Shown here piece after piece: positions 24,152-34,153 of a stretch of DNA of 64,000 bases. The notes beneath the pieces were generated by a model. That model did no database searches and had not been told where the DNA came from. It worked only from the letters and a program-made list of their open reading frames with translations. The DNA is from Streptomyces lateritius (lineage in GTDB: Bacteria > Actinomycetota > Actinomycetes > Streptomycetales > Streptomycetaceae), in the NCBI RefSeq assembly GCF_014649715.1, contig NZ_BMTO01000015.1:1-64000 (forward strand), in the 5' to 3' direction. Numbering within the stretch: position 1 is the first letter of the stretch; each line of letters starts with the position of its first letter. A program made the position numbers and the translations under genes.

Positions 24152-25009
24152 ATGGGCATCGAGCTGCGTCATCTCCGCTGCTTCCTCGCCATCGCCGAGG
24201 AGGGCAACGTGACCAGGGCGGCGGCCCGGCTCCACCTCACCCAGCCCGCCGTCTCCCGCACGCTCGCCGCCCTGGAGAAACACCTCGGGGTCCGGCTCGT
24301 CGACCGCTCCACCCACCACCTCGCCCTCACCGCCGAAGGCCGCGCCTTCCACGACCGGGCGGCCGCCGCGGTCACCGCCTTCGACGCCGCCCTCGACCCC
24401 GCACGGCTGCGCCACCGCCCGCTCCGGGTGGGGTACGCATGGTCGGCACTCGGCCCGTACACCACTCCCCTGCTCCGGCGCTGGCAGCACGAGCACCCCG
24501 GGACGCCGCTGGAACTCCTCCGCGTCGACGACCGCACGGCCGGGCTCGTCCGTGGCGAGGTGGACGCGGCGCTGCTCCGGGGACCGGTGGACGCGCCGGG
24601 CCTGGCGACGGCGGAGCTGACGGCCGAGACCCGGATCGCCGCCGTCCCCGCCGACAGCCCCCTCTCCGGCCGGCCGACGGTGCTGCTCGCGGACCTCGCC
24701 GGCGAGACGGTCGTCCTCAACACCGTCTCCGGCACGACGACCCTCGACCTCTGGCCCCGCGCCCACCGCCCGGCCGGGACGCTGACCGTCGGCAACACCG
24801 ACGACTGGCTCACGGCGATCGCGGCGGGCCGGGGGGTGGGCGTCTCCTCCGCCTCCACGGCCGCGATGCACCCGCACCCGGGCGTGACCTACCGCCCCCT
24901 GACGGACGCGCCGCCCGTGCCACTGGTCCTGGCCTGGCGGGACGCGTCCCCGCACCCGGCGATCGGGGCGCTGGTGACCCTCGCCCGCGCGATCACCCGG
25001 GAGGCGTGA
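24152..25009 (+). CDS. LysR-family transcriptional regulator
   Basis: A 285-residue regulator. The N-terminal winged helix (LRHLRCFLAIAEEGNVTRAA, then LTQPAVSRTLAALEKHLG) is typical, followed by the two-lobed effector domain from about residue 85. ATG at 24152 lies 8 nt after TATGCT, suggesting a leaderless transcript. It is divergent from the DMT exporter gene, the usual arrangement for LysR activation of an amino-acid or metabolite exporter. Confidence 0.88.
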   Translation: MGIELRHLRCFLAIAEEGNVTRAAARLHLTQPAVSRTLAALEKHLGVRLVDRSTHHLALTAEGRAFHDRAAAAVTAFDAALDPARLRHRPLRVGYAWSALGPYTTPLLRRWQHEHPGTPLELLRVDDRTAGLVRGEVDAALLRGPVDAPGLATAELTAETRIAAVPADSPLSGRPTVLLADLAGETVVLNTVSGTTTLDLWPRAHRPAGTLTVGNTDDWLTAIAAGRGVGVSSASTAAMHPHPGVTYRPLTDAPPVPLVLAWRDASPHPAIGALVTLARAITREA

Positions 25010-25031
25010 ATCCCCCGCCTCCCGGCCTGGG

Positions 25032-25625
25032 CTACACCGGCGCCTGCTCCCCCGCCGGAAACGGGCCGCCGTGGCCCGGGACGATGACGTCGGCCGCCGC
25101 CAGGACCCGCAGGCGCGAGGTGCGCAGGGTGTCGCGGTCCGGGGCGACCGGGTCCTCGGCCGGGCCGTCCGGGCGCCACCAGAGGTCGCCGGCGAAGGCG
25201 ATCACGCCGTCCGCCGTACCGGCGAGGAGCGTGATGTCTTCGGGGCTGTGCCCCGGAGTGCGGATCAGGCGCAGCGACGGGGTGAGCTCGTGGCCCTCCG
25301 CGTCGCGGTCCGTCCACTGGTCGGCGCGGTACTCCGCCTTGTGGTCGTGGACGCGCGCCTGGCCGAACAGGCCGACGTTCAGGGTGTTGTCGGGGTGGTG
25401 GTGGCTGAGCACGACGTCGGTGATGTCGTCGGGGCCCAGGCCGAGTTCCGCGAGCGGGCCGAGGATGCGGTCGCGGCTCGCCACCATGCCCGGGTCGACG
25501 ATCACATGGCGCTCGCCGTCGGTGACGTACGAGACGGTGGCGGCGACCCCGGGCCCCGTGGAGAGGGTGTATCCGGTCGTCAGGACGGTGTAGCGGGCGG
25601 TGGTGCCGAGCGGCTTCTCTGTCAT
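25032..25625 (-). CDS. metallo-beta-lactamase-fold hydrolase (MBLAC1-like)
   Basis: A 197-residue MBL-fold protein. The metal motif reads SHHHPDN, where the canonical HxHxDH would end in His; here it is Asn. Further ligands are visible at TPGHSPED and FAGD, and a late His in VPGHGGPF. The fold suggests hydrolysis of a thioester, lactone or nucleic-acid-like substrate. The start ATG follows GGTGGA. It is convergent with the LysR gene, 22 bp apart, and no operon partner is evident. Confidence 0.8.
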   Translation of the reverse strand: MTEKPLGTTARYTVLTTGYTLSTGPGVAATVSYVTDGERHVIVDPGMVASRDRILGPLAELGLGPDDITDVVLSHHHPDNTLNVGLFGQARVHDHKAEYRADQWTDRDAEGHELTPSLRLIRTPGHSPEDITLLAGTADGVIAFAGDLWWRPDGPAEDPVAPDRDTLRTSRLRVLAAADVIVPGHGGPFPAGEQAPV

Positions 25626-25728
25626 GGCTCCACCTTCGCCGGACCGGGAGCCGGCCACGAGTGGCCGCGCTGCCACCGATCGCGGGTTTCGTGCCAACAC
25701 GGGGCCACTCCCCTCGGGGTCCATGCCC

Positions 25729-28521
25729 TCAGGGTTCGCGCGCCGGCAGCGCCTGCGCCAGGACCTCCGCCAGGTGCCGCCCCCGCCGGTCCGTCAGGTG
25801 GTCGATCTGCGTACGGCAGGAGAATCCGTCGGCCAGGACGAGCGCGTCCTCACCGGCGGACCGCAGCGCCGGCAGGAGCTGGTCCTCGGCGCAGGCCACC
25901 GACACCTCGTAGTGACCGGGCTCGAAGCCGAAGTTGCCCGCCAGACCGCAACAGCCGCCGCTCAGCCCACCGGTCAGGCCCGCCCGCTCCCGCAGGCGCC
26001 GCTCGGCCGTGTCACCGAGGACCGCGTGCTGGTGGCAGTGGGTCTGGCCGACCACCTCGCGGTCCAGGCGCGGCGGGTCCCACGTCGGCGCGAACTCCTC
26101 GATCGCCTGGGCGAAGGTCCGTACGGAAGAGGCCAGTCGGCGGGCCCGGGGGTCGTCGGGCAGGAGTTCCGGCAGGTCCGTGCGCAGGGTCGCCGCACAG
26201 GAGGGTTCGAGGACGACCACCGGTCCCGGCGCGTCCGCCATGACGTCGAGGGTGGAGCGCATGACCGCGCGCGCCCGGTCGAGCTGTCCGGTGGAGACGT
26301 ACGTGAGTCCGCAGCACACCCGGCCGGGCGGCAGCCCGACCCGGACCCCGGCCGCTTCCAGGACCCGTACCGCCGAGCGGCCGACGTGCGGAGCGAGGTG
26401 GTTGGTGAAGGTGTCGGGCCACAGCAGCACGTCGGAAGGCGTCTCCAGGCGCGTGCCGAACCAGGAGACGAACGTCCGGGACGCGACGCGCGGAAGATCC
26501 CGCTCCGGAGTGACGCCCGCCAGACGGGCGGCGAAGGGCAGGGCGCGGCCGAGGTTGAGTGCCGGGCCGAACCAGCGCAGCCACTGCGGCAGCCGGCCCA
26601 TCGTGACGTGCGACCACGGCCGCCGCCTGCCCTCGTAGTGCCGGTGCAGGAACTCGGCCTTGTACGCGGCCATGTCGACGCCCACCGGGCAGTCGCTGCG
26701 GCAGCCCTTGCACGCGAGGCACAGGTCGAGCGCCTCGCGGACCTCCTCGGAGCGCCAGCCGCCGGTGACGACCTCCCCGAGGGCCATCTCGTGCAGCAGC
26801 CGCGCCCGGCCCCGCGTGGAGTGACGTTCCTCCCCCGTGGCGCGGTACGAAGGGCACATCACGCCCGGCCCCGCGCTCGGGCCCTCCACCCGGCACTTGG
26901 CGACCCCGACGCACCGCGCCACCTCGGGCACGACCAGGGGCAGCCCCTCGAAACGCAGCCCCGAGTCCAGCGGCTCGGGCCGCACCAGGATCCCCGGGTT
27001 CAGGCCGCCGTCCGGATCCCACACGTCCTTGACCTCGCCGAAGAGGCCGACCAGCTCGGGTCCGTACATCTTCGGCAGCAGCTCGGCCCGCGCCTTTCCG
27101 TCGCCGTGCTCGCCCGACAGCGATCCGCCGTGGGCGACGACCAGGTCCGCGACCGCCTCGGAGAACTCCCGGAAGCGGCCCACACCGGCGTCCGTCCACA
27201 GGTCGAAGTCGATCCGGACATGGATGCAGCCGTCGCCGAAGTGACCGTACGGAGTGCCCCGCAGGCCGTACGAGGCGAGCAGCGCCCGGAACTCCCGCAG
27301 GTACGCCCCCAGGCGCGCCGGCGGCACCGCGCAGTCCTCCCAGCCCGGCCAGGCCTCGCCGCCTCCCCCGGACCTCGTCGGGGAGGTGCCCCCGGGCATC
27401 CGGGTCGCCGTGCCGGCCGCGTCCTCACGGATCCGCCAGAGCGCCCGCCGCTCGGCCGGGTCCCTCACCACGGTCGCGTCGAGCGCGTCCGCCGCCCGGA
27501 CCAGCTCACGCGCCGCGCTCTCCCCGTCCGCCTCGACGAAGAGCCACGCGCCGCCCCGGGGGAGCAGCTTCCGCTCGGCGCCGGGCACGAGGTCGTCCGC
27601 CATCCCCTCGACCGTCAGCGGCCCGTACGGCAGCAGCCCGGCCGCCGCGTCGGCGGCCGCGGTCTCGTCCGGGTAGCCGAGGACGGCGAGGACGGGCGCC
27701 GACGGCGCCTTCACCAGGCGTACGGTCGCCTCGGTCAGCACGCCGAGCGTCCCCTCGCTGCCGCACCAGGAGCGGGCCACGTCCGCGCCCCGCTCCGGCA
27801 GCAGCGCGTCGAGGGCGTAGCCGGAGATCCGGCGCGGGAGGCCGGCCGGGTAGCCCGTCCGCAGGACGGCGAGGTTCCGGTCGACGAGGTCGCGCAGTCC
27901 GGCGGGGGCGCCCCGCCAGTCGGGGCCGAGGCGCAGCTCCGTCCCCCGGTAGGTGAGGACGTCGAGGCCGAGGACGTTGTCGGCGGTCGTGCCCCAGGCC
28001 ACGGAGTGCGCCCCGCACGCGTTGTTGCCGATCATGCCGCCGAGGGTGCAGCGGCTGTGGGTGGAGGGGTCGGGGCCGAAGGTGAGCCCGTACGGGCGTG
28101 CGGCCTCGCGCAGCCGGTCCAGGACCAGGCCGGGCTGGACGACGGCCGTGCGCGCCTCGGGGTCGAGGGAGACGAGCGCGCGCATGTGGCGGGTGAAGTC
28201 GAGCACGACGCCGGTGCCGGTGGCCTGGCCCGCGATCGAGGTGCCGCCGCCTCGGGCGACCACCGGTACCCCGAACGAGCGGCAGACGGACAGGGCGGCC
28301 GCCACGTCCGCCGCGTCGCGCGGGGCGACCACGCCCAGCGGCACCCGGCGGTAGTTGGACGCGTCCATCGTCGCCAGGGCCCGCGCCGTGGCGCCGAAGT
28401 CGACGTCTCCGGCCAGGGCCGCGCGCAGCGCCGCCGCCAGCTCCGGATGCTCCCCGCGATGCTCCTCGTGGTGTTCTTCGTGTTTTCCCACCAGGTCAGG
28501 ATGTCTCACCTGTCGTCTCAT
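25729..28521 (-). CDS. FAD-linked and Fe-S oxidoreductase fusion (D-lactate/glycolate dehydrogenase type)
   Basis: A 930-residue fusion of a GlcD-like FAD domain (PVVARGGGTSIAGQATG; IGNNACGAHSVAWGT) and a GlcF-like Fe-S part. Two ferredoxin clusters are recognisable: one around CVGVAKCRVEG...MCPSY and CLACKGCRSDCPVG. Two CCG domains follow (CCGLTYVSTG, GGCCGLAGNFG). It would oxidise a D-2-hydroxyacid and pass electrons to the membrane pool. Starts at 28521 (ATG) or 28509 (GTG) are both possible. A palindromic insertion near 27362-27386 adds about ten residues after TRMPGG. It is divergent from serC with a 19-bp dyad between them. Confidence 0.88.
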   Translation of the reverse strand: MRRQVRHPDLVGKHEEHHEEHRGEHPELAAALRAALAGDVDFGATARALATMDASNYRRVPLGVVAPRDAADVAAALSVCRSFGVPVVARGGGTSIAGQATGTGVVLDFTRHMRALVSLDPEARTAVVQPGLVLDRLREAARPYGLTFGPDPSTHSRCTLGGMIGNNACGAHSVAWGTTADNVLGLDVLTYRGTELRLGPDWRGAPAGLRDLVDRNLAVLRTGYPAGLPRRISGYALDALLPERGADVARSWCGSEGTLGVLTEATVRLVKAPSAPVLAVLGYPDETAAADAAAGLLPYGPLTVEGMADDLVPGAERKLLPRGGAWLFVEADGESAARELVRAADALDATVVRDPAERRALWRIREDAAGTATRMPGGTSPTRSGGGGEAWPGWEDCAVPPARLGAYLREFRALLASYGLRGTPYGHFGDGCIHVRIDFDLWTDAGVGRFREFSEAVADLVVAHGGSLSGEHGDGKARAELLPKMYGPELVGLFGEVKDVWDPDGGLNPGILVRPEPLDSGLRFEGLPLVVPEVARCVGVAKCRVEGPSAGPGVMCPSYRATGEERHSTRGRARLLHEMALGEVVTGGWRSEEVREALDLCLACKGCRSDCPVGVDMAAYKAEFLHRHYEGRRRPWSHVTMGRLPQWLRWFGPALNLGRALPFAARLAGVTPERDLPRVASRTFVSWFGTRLETPSDVLLWPDTFTNHLAPHVGRSAVRVLEAAGVRVGLPPGRVCCGLTYVSTGQLDRARAVMRSTLDVMADAPGPVVVLEPSCAATLRTDLPELLPDDPRARRLASSVRTFAQAIEEFAPTWDPPRLDREVVGQTHCHQHAVLGDTAERRLRERAGLTGGLSGGCCGLAGNFGFEPGHYEVSVACAEDQLLPALRSAGEDALVLADGFSCRTQIDHLTDRRGRHLAEVLAQALPAREP
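27362..27386. repeat. palindromic insertion inside the FAD/Fe-S gene
   Basis: CCTCCCC and GGGGAGG form an inverted repeat around a 10-11 nt core, followed by a C-run (TGCCCCCGGG). It encodes a Gly/Ser-rich stretch (GGTSPTRSGGGG) where family members run almost directly from TRMPxG to EAWPGWED. It belongs to the same class of Streptomyces palindromic elements as those in the atuA-like gene and mqnD. Confidence 0.55.
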
Positions 28522-28522
28522 C

Positions 28523-28541
28523 CGGCGGACATCGTCCGCCG
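28523..28541. promoter_or_regulatory. 19-bp palindrome between the FAD/Fe-S gene and serC
   Basis: CGGCGGAC-ATC-GTCCGCCG is a perfect 8-3-8 inverted repeat just outside the FAD/Fe-S start at 28521 and about 32 bp before the serC start. The two genes share only a 51-bp gap, so a protein bound here could affect both. Confidence 0.5.
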
Positions 28542-28572
28542 TCGGCCCTTCCGACCGGATACGCTCCGCCTC

Positions 28573-29691
28573 GTGGCTGAGATCCGGATTCCCGCTGACA
28601 TCAAGCCCGCCGACGGCCGTTTCGGCGCGGGCCCCTCCAAGGTGCGTACGGAGGCGCTGGACGCCCTGGCCGCCACCGGCACCTCCCTCCTCGGTACGTC
28701 CCACCGCCAGGCACCGGTCAAGAACCTGGTCGGCGAGGTACGCACCGGAGTGCGTGACCTCTTCTCCCTGCCCGAGGGCTACGAGGTGATCCTGGGCAAC
28801 GGCGGTTCGACCGCCTTCTGGGACATCGCGACCCACGGGCTGATCGAGAACAAGTCGCAGCACCTGAGCTTCGGCGAGTTCTCCTCCAAGTTCGCGAAGG
28901 CCGCGAAGCTGGCCCCCTGGCTGGCCGAGCCGACCGTGATCTCCTCCGACCCGGGTACGCACCCGGAGCCGCGGGCCGAGGCGGGCGTCGACGTCTACGC
29001 GTTCACCCACAACGAGACCTCGACCGGTGTCGCCGCCCCGGTGAAGCGGGTCGCGGGCGCCGACGAGGGCGCGCTGGTCCTGGTCGACGCGACCTCCGGT
29101 GCGGGCGGCCTCCCGGTCGACATCACCGAGTCGGACGTCTACTACTTCGCGCCCCAGAAGTCGTTCGCCGCCGACGGTGGTCTGTGGCTGGCGGCGTTCT
29201 CCCCGGCCGCGCTGGAGCGGGCGAAGAGGATCCACGAGTCGGGCCGTCACATCCCGGAGTTCTTCTCGCTCCCGACGGCGATCGACAACTCCCTGAAGAA
29301 CCAGACGTACAACACCCCGGCTCTCGCGACCCTCTTCCTGCTCAACGAGCAGCTGAAGTGGATCAACGGCCAGGGCGGTCTGGACTGGGCCGTGGCCCGC
29401 ACCCGCGAGTCCTCCCAGAACCTGTACGGCTGGGCCGAGGAGTCGAAGTACGCGACGCCGTTCGTCACGGACGCGGCCAAGCGCTCCCAGGTCATCGGCA
29501 CGATCGACTTCTCCGACGAGGTCGACGCGGCGGCGGTCGCCAAGGCGCTGCGCGCCAACGGCATCGTGGACACCGAGCCGTACCGCAAGCTGGGCCGCAA
29601 CCAGCTGCGGATCGCGATGTTCCCGGCGGTCGACCCGGCGGACGTGCAGGCGCTGACGGCCTGCATCGACTACGTGATCGAGAAGCTGTAA
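28573..29691 (+). CDS. serC: phosphoserine transaminase
   Basis: A 372-residue PLP enzyme that transaminates 3-phosphohydroxypyruvate in serine synthesis. It is of the actinobacterial type (PADIKPADGRFGAGPSKVRTEA at the N-terminus), with the PLP lysine in FAPQKSFAADGG. GTG at 28573 is preceded 7 nt upstream by TACGCT, so the transcript may be leaderless. It is followed by a strong hairpin at 29707-29740. The unusual neighbour is a divergent D-2-hydroxyacid-type dehydrogenase sharing its promoter region. Confidence 0.93.
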   Translation: MAEIRIPADIKPADGRFGAGPSKVRTEALDALAATGTSLLGTSHRQAPVKNLVGEVRTGVRDLFSLPEGYEVILGNGGSTAFWDIATHGLIENKSQHLSFGEFSSKFAKAAKLAPWLAEPTVISSDPGTHPEPRAEAGVDVYAFTHNETSTGVAAPVKRVAGADEGALVLVDATSGAGGLPVDITESDVYYFAPQKSFAADGGLWLAAFSPAALERAKRIHESGRHIPEFFSLPTAIDNSLKNQTYNTPALATLFLLNEQLKWINGQGGLDWAVARTRESSQNLYGWAEESKYATPFVTDAAKRSQVIGTIDFSDEVDAAAVAKALRANGIVDTEPYRKLGRNQLRIAMFPAVDPADVQALTACIDYVIEKL

Positions 29692-29706
29692 CGCCCGTGG
29701 GCACGG

Positions 29707-29740
29707 GGGCCCGGCGTCGGACATGGTCGATGCCGGGCCC
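29707..29740. terminator. bidirectional hairpin terminator between serC and the cupin gene
   Basis: GGGCCCGGC (29707-29715) pairs perfectly with GCCGGGCCC (29732-29740), extended inward by TCG/CGA after one mismatch. It sits between the ends of two convergent genes, 16 bp after the serC stop. There is no T-run, as is usual in this GC-rich group. Confidence 0.6.
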
Positions 29741-29778
29741 TTCGCCGTCTCCCCGCCCGTGCCGGTGGCCCGCGCGGT

Positions 29779-30144
29779 TCAGCCCGCCTGCGCCTTCACG
29801 TGGTCGATCACCTCGTTGAACGCGGCGGTCGGCGAGAACTCCACGACGTCGACGTCCTCCAGGGCCTCGGGGGCGTGACCCGGCCCCCAGTAGTAGGCCT
29901 GCCCGGCCTCGTAGATCTCCTCGCCCGAAGCGGTCCGCATCCGGATCCGGCCCTTGAGCAGATAACCCCAGTGGGGGCACTGGCACAGGTCGTCCTCCAG
30001 GCCCTTGAGCGCCGGCGCCATGTCGGTTCCCCGGGGAAGGTGGAGGAAGGCGACGGTCATGTCGCCTCCGGCCTCCTGCATACGGAAGTCCAGACCGCCG
30101 CCCTCCATGGCGACAGGAGTGTCCTCGCGAGTGAATCCGGTCAT
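29779..30144 (-). CDS. cupin-domain protein
   Basis: A 121-residue single-cupin protein (CPHWGYLLKGRIRMR and later YYWGPGHAPEALED give the two partial cupin motifs with His ligands). The domain binds a metal or small molecule; the reaction is unknown. ATG at 30144 follows GGAGGAAACC, better than the in-frame ATG 12 bp upstream. It is followed downstream by the serC/cupin terminator. No operon partner is apparent; the exporter operon ends 112 bp upstream on the same strand. Confidence 0.75.
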   Translation of the reverse strand: MTGFTREDTPVAMEGGGLDFRMQEAGGDMTVAFLHLPRGTDMAPALKGLEDDLCQCPHWGYLLKGRIRMRTASGEEIYEAGQAYYWGPGHAPEALEDVDVVEFSPTAAFNEVIDHVKAQAG

Positions 30145-30256
30145 GGTTTCCTCCACGCCTCGTCGCCCGATCCTTCTCCCCGCGTCGGGCTCTCCGGTCT
30201 TCCTCCAGTCTCGACCCGGCCGTGCTCCGGGTCGACGCGGGGGGAAGGAGCGCAGG

Positions 30257-31113
30257 TCAGCGACTGAGGGCCTGGAACCTGCGCACCGCGAGCGGGAGGA
30301 ACACCGCCGTGATGGCCAGCGGCCAGACGAAGGCCATCAGGACGGCGTTCTGCTCCACCCAGCTGCCGCCGCCGGCCCCGGGGTTCCCGAAGAGTTCGCG
30401 GGTCGCGGTGACGGTCGAGGAGATCGGGTTCCACGCGGCGACCGGCGCGAGCCACGCGGGCATCAGGCTGGGCGCCACGTACACGCTGGAGACCATCGTG
30501 AGCGGGAAGATCACGGCGTACAGCGCGCCCGCGGCCTCGGCGTTCGGCAGGACGAGCCCGCACCAGACGCCCACCCAGATCAGGCTGAAGCGAAGGAGCA
30601 GCAGCAGGCCGAAGGCGAGCAGCGTCGCGGGGAGGCCGCCGTCTGAGTTCCAGCCGATGGCGAGGGCGGTCGCGGCGAGGATCGTCAGTTCGGCGGTGGC
30701 GACGAGGAGGTCGGCGACCCCCCGGCCGGTGGTGACGGCGGAAGGGGCCATCGGCATGGAACGGAAGCGGTCCACGACACCTTTGCCGACATCCGTGACG
30801 ACGGTGGTGGCGGTGTTCATGAAGCCGAAGGCCATGGTCGTGGCGAACATGCCGGGCATGAGGAACTCCCGGTAGTCGCCGCCGCCCGGTACCCGCATCG
30901 CGCTGCCGAAGACGAATCCGTAGAGCAGCACGGAGACGATGGGGAAGCCGAGCACCCAGAGGATGGCCAGGGGCTGGCGGCGGTAGTTGAGCAGGGTGCG
31001 GCGGACGACGTTCCAGCAGTCGACGACGGCCCAGTAGGCGCGGCCGTGGCGGGTGTCGGGGGTCAGGTCCACGGGGGTGGGCGCGGCGGTGGCGGTCATC
31101 GTGGTGGCGGTGG

Positions 31114-31117
<4 letters not shown>
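30257..31117 (-). CDS. DrrB-like ABC-2 permease
   Basis: A 286-residue ABC-2 membrane protein with six predicted helices and the DrrB-type pattern (DRFRSMPMAPSAVTTGRGVADL in the coupling region). Daunorubicin-resistance-like pumps export hydrophobic compounds. Its ATG at 31117 overlaps the ATPase stop by ATGA. Together with the ATPase and the divergent TetR repressor it forms a self-contained inducible efflux locus. Confidence 0.88.
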
Positions 31118-32088
<971 letters not shown>

Positions 32089-32112
32089 GGATCGGCCTCC
32101 ACTCGTGACAGG

Positions 32113-32156
32113 AACTGAGTACACCGTACCCGATTACGAGTACGGTGTACTCAGTT
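32113..32156. promoter_or_regulatory. 44-bp inverted repeat, TetR operator of the DrrAB-type locus
   Basis: AACTGAGTACACCGTAC (32113-32129) and its exact complement (32140-32156) are separated by 10 bp. Each 17-bp arm contains GTAC-ACC-GTAC or its complement, so each arm is itself dyad-like and two repressor dimers could bind. It occupies more than half of the 81-bp space between the exporter and regulator starts, so it should control both. Confidence 0.8.
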
Positions 32157-32169
32157 TTAAGGTGAGGCC

Positions 32170-32925
32170 ATGAAGGAGACGACGACGAGCAGCCTGGACC
32201 TCCTGTGGGGCACCGGTGAACGCCCCGGCCGAGGCCCCAAGCCCGGCCTCACCCTGGACCGGATCGTCACGGCCGCGGTCGCCGTCGCCGACGCGGAGGG
32301 GCTCGACGCGGTGTCCATGCGGCGGGTCTCGGCGGAGCTGGGCGTCGGCACGATGTCGCTGTACCGGTACGTCCCCGGCAAGGCCGAACTCCTCGACCTG
32401 ATGCTCGACCGCGTGCAGGGCGAGTCCTTCGAGAAGGACCCCGAGCCGCCCACCCACTGGCGCGAGACGGTCACGAAGCTGGCCCGCTCCTCCCTCGACC
32501 TCTACCGGGCCCACCCGTGGCTGATGAAGGTCAACCAGGCCCGCTCGCTCCTCGGGCCGAGCGCGCTACGCGGCCTGGAGCTGTGCCTCTCGGGGCTGAA
32601 GGGGCCGCACGGGATGGGGCTGAGCGACCCCGAGACGATCTCCGTGATCATCACGGTGCAGAGCTACGCCGCGGGGCTCGCCCGCATGGAGATCCAGACC
32701 GCCGAGGCGGCACGGGAGACCGGCGTCGGCGACACCGAGTTCTGGCGACGGCAACAGCCCTATCTGGAACGGGCGATGGCCTCCGGCGACTACCCGCTCA
32801 TGGCGGCGCTGGCCGACGACACCTTCTCCACCGAGACCGACCACTTCGCGTTCGGGCTCGAACGCCTCCTCGACGGCTTCGAGGTGCTCGTCAGCCGCGG
32901 CGCAGGAGGCGCTTCCCGCCGATGA
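32170..32925 (+). CDS. TetR-family repressor of the DrrAB-type exporter
   Basis: A 251-residue TetR protein. The HTH lies at about 30-75 (LDAVSMRRVSAELGVGTMSLYRYV) in the TetR/ActII style, with a large C-terminal ligand domain starting at about residue 90. An ATG at 32170 follows GGTGAGG. Divergence from the exporter genes and the intervening operator support drug-responsive derepression. Its 3' end overlaps the convergent secreted-protein gene by 35 bp. Confidence 0.88.
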   Translation: MKETTTSSLDLLWGTGERPGRGPKPGLTLDRIVTAAVAVADAEGLDAVSMRRVSAELGVGTMSLYRYVPGKAELLDLMLDRVQGESFEKDPEPPTHWRETVTKLARSSLDLYRAHPWLMKVNQARSLLGPSALRGLELCLSGLKGPHGMGLSDPETISVIITVQSYAAGLARMEIQTAEAARETGVGDTEFWRRQQPYLERAMASGDYPLMAALADDTFSTETDHFAFGLERLLDGFEVLVSRGAGGASRR

Positions 32926-33892
32926 CGACAGCGGTGGCGACACCGAGGACGACGACTCCGAGGCCGAAGCCGCCCGTGTCGCCCTCGCCGTCCCCGGGCG
33001 CACCGGAGGGGGCGGGGGTCCGGGCCGGGCCCTGGCCGCCGCTGCCGCTGCCGCTGCCGCTGCCGGAAGGCTTCGCCCGTTCCACCTCCACCCGCACGAC
33101 CCGGCTGTTCCTCCCCTCCGAACCGAACATCAGCGCCGATCCGTCCTTCGTGTACGTCACCGACTCGGCCTGCCCCTGGAAGGGCGCCCCCACGGACTCG
33201 CCGTCGTCGCCGAGCCGGCCGTCCTTCCACGCGTAGGACCGGGCGCTGAAGTAGCCGCGCAGGACGAGCCGCTCACCGTCCGGCGAGAAGGCGCCGTCCG
33301 TCACCCAGGGAACGTCGTCGACGCGCCGGAAGACGTTCGTCCCGGCCGACGAGAGCCGCTCGGGTCCCGCGTAGAGCCCGCCGCTGTTCTCGTTCTTGCT
33401 CGCGATGTACACCCGGCCGGTCTTCGGATGGACCATCAGCGCCTCGGCGTTGCGCGGCCCGTCGGCGTACTTCACGTCGTACTGCCTGGCCTGGACCGTC
33501 TGGTCCTTCAGGACCTTCGGCTCGGGGAAGCGGTAGATCCAGACGTGGTCCCACGTGCCGTCGCGGTTGTCGCCGATGTCGCCGACGTAGATGTCGCCGT
33601 CCGGGCCGACCGAGACGGCCTCCATGTCCCGAGGGGTGCCGACACCCTTCATGGTGAGCGTCGCGACCGTCTCGCCGGTGCGGGAGTCGATGCCGTAGAT
33701 CAGCGGCGCGTCCTGGTCGTTGTGCGTCCAGTAGACGCCGGGATGGGCGCGGCTGGCGGCGAGACCACTGGACTCCGTGATCCGGGAGTCCTTGACCGTG
33801 AAGTCCCGGTCGGCCTCCGCGGCCCCGGCCGGCGCGGCGGCGCAGAGCAGGACGAGGGCCGCGGCACCGGAGGCGTACAGGAACGAGCGCAT
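32891..33892 (-). CDS. secreted beta-propeller-like protein with C-terminal membrane anchor
   Basis: A 333-residue exported protein. A signal peptide ends around residue 24 (AAAPAGAAEA). The middle shows propeller-like repeats (GDIYVGDIGDNRDG; ALMVHPKTGRVYIASK; GAFSPDGERLVLRG). A Ser-Gly tract near 283-290 leads to a C-terminal hydrophobic helix and RR tail, so the protein may be tethered to the membrane. No LPXTG motif is seen. Function unknown. It overlaps the TetR gene end by 35 bp. Confidence 0.78.
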   Translation of the reverse strand: MRSFLYASGAAALVLLCAAAPAGAAEADRDFTVKDSRITESSGLAASRAHPGVYWTHNDQDAPLIYGIDSRTGETVATLTMKGVGTPRDMEAVSVGPDGDIYVGDIGDNRDGTWDHVWIYRFPEPKVLKDQTVQARQYDVKYADGPRNAEALMVHPKTGRVYIASKNENSGGLYAGPERLSSAGTNVFRRVDDVPWVTDGAFSPDGERLVLRGYFSARSYAWKDGRLGDDGESVGAPFQGQAESVTYTKDGSALMFGSEGRNSRVVRVEVERAKPSGSGSGSGSGGQGPARTPAPSGAPGDGEGDTGGFGLGVVVLGVATAVVIGGKRLLRRG

Positions 33893-34153
33893 GCGCTCAA
33901 GCCTGCCACGGAGACGGTCGGAGCCGCCTCCGTGACAGGGTGCGATCCGCCCCCAAGCGGCCCGCCCGGCCGGGGGGGATGGGGCCGGTCGCGGCGCCCC
34001 GGGCCACACCGGCACCGGGCTCGATCGCCGGCGCCACGGCGGCGTGCCCCGTCGGGGGATCCGCCGGAACGGCGGTGCGGCATCTGCCTCGTCCCGGCAT
34101 CGTGTCGGGGATCACGTCGCAGGCCGCCGCCACTGTCGGTGATGATGGTCACC

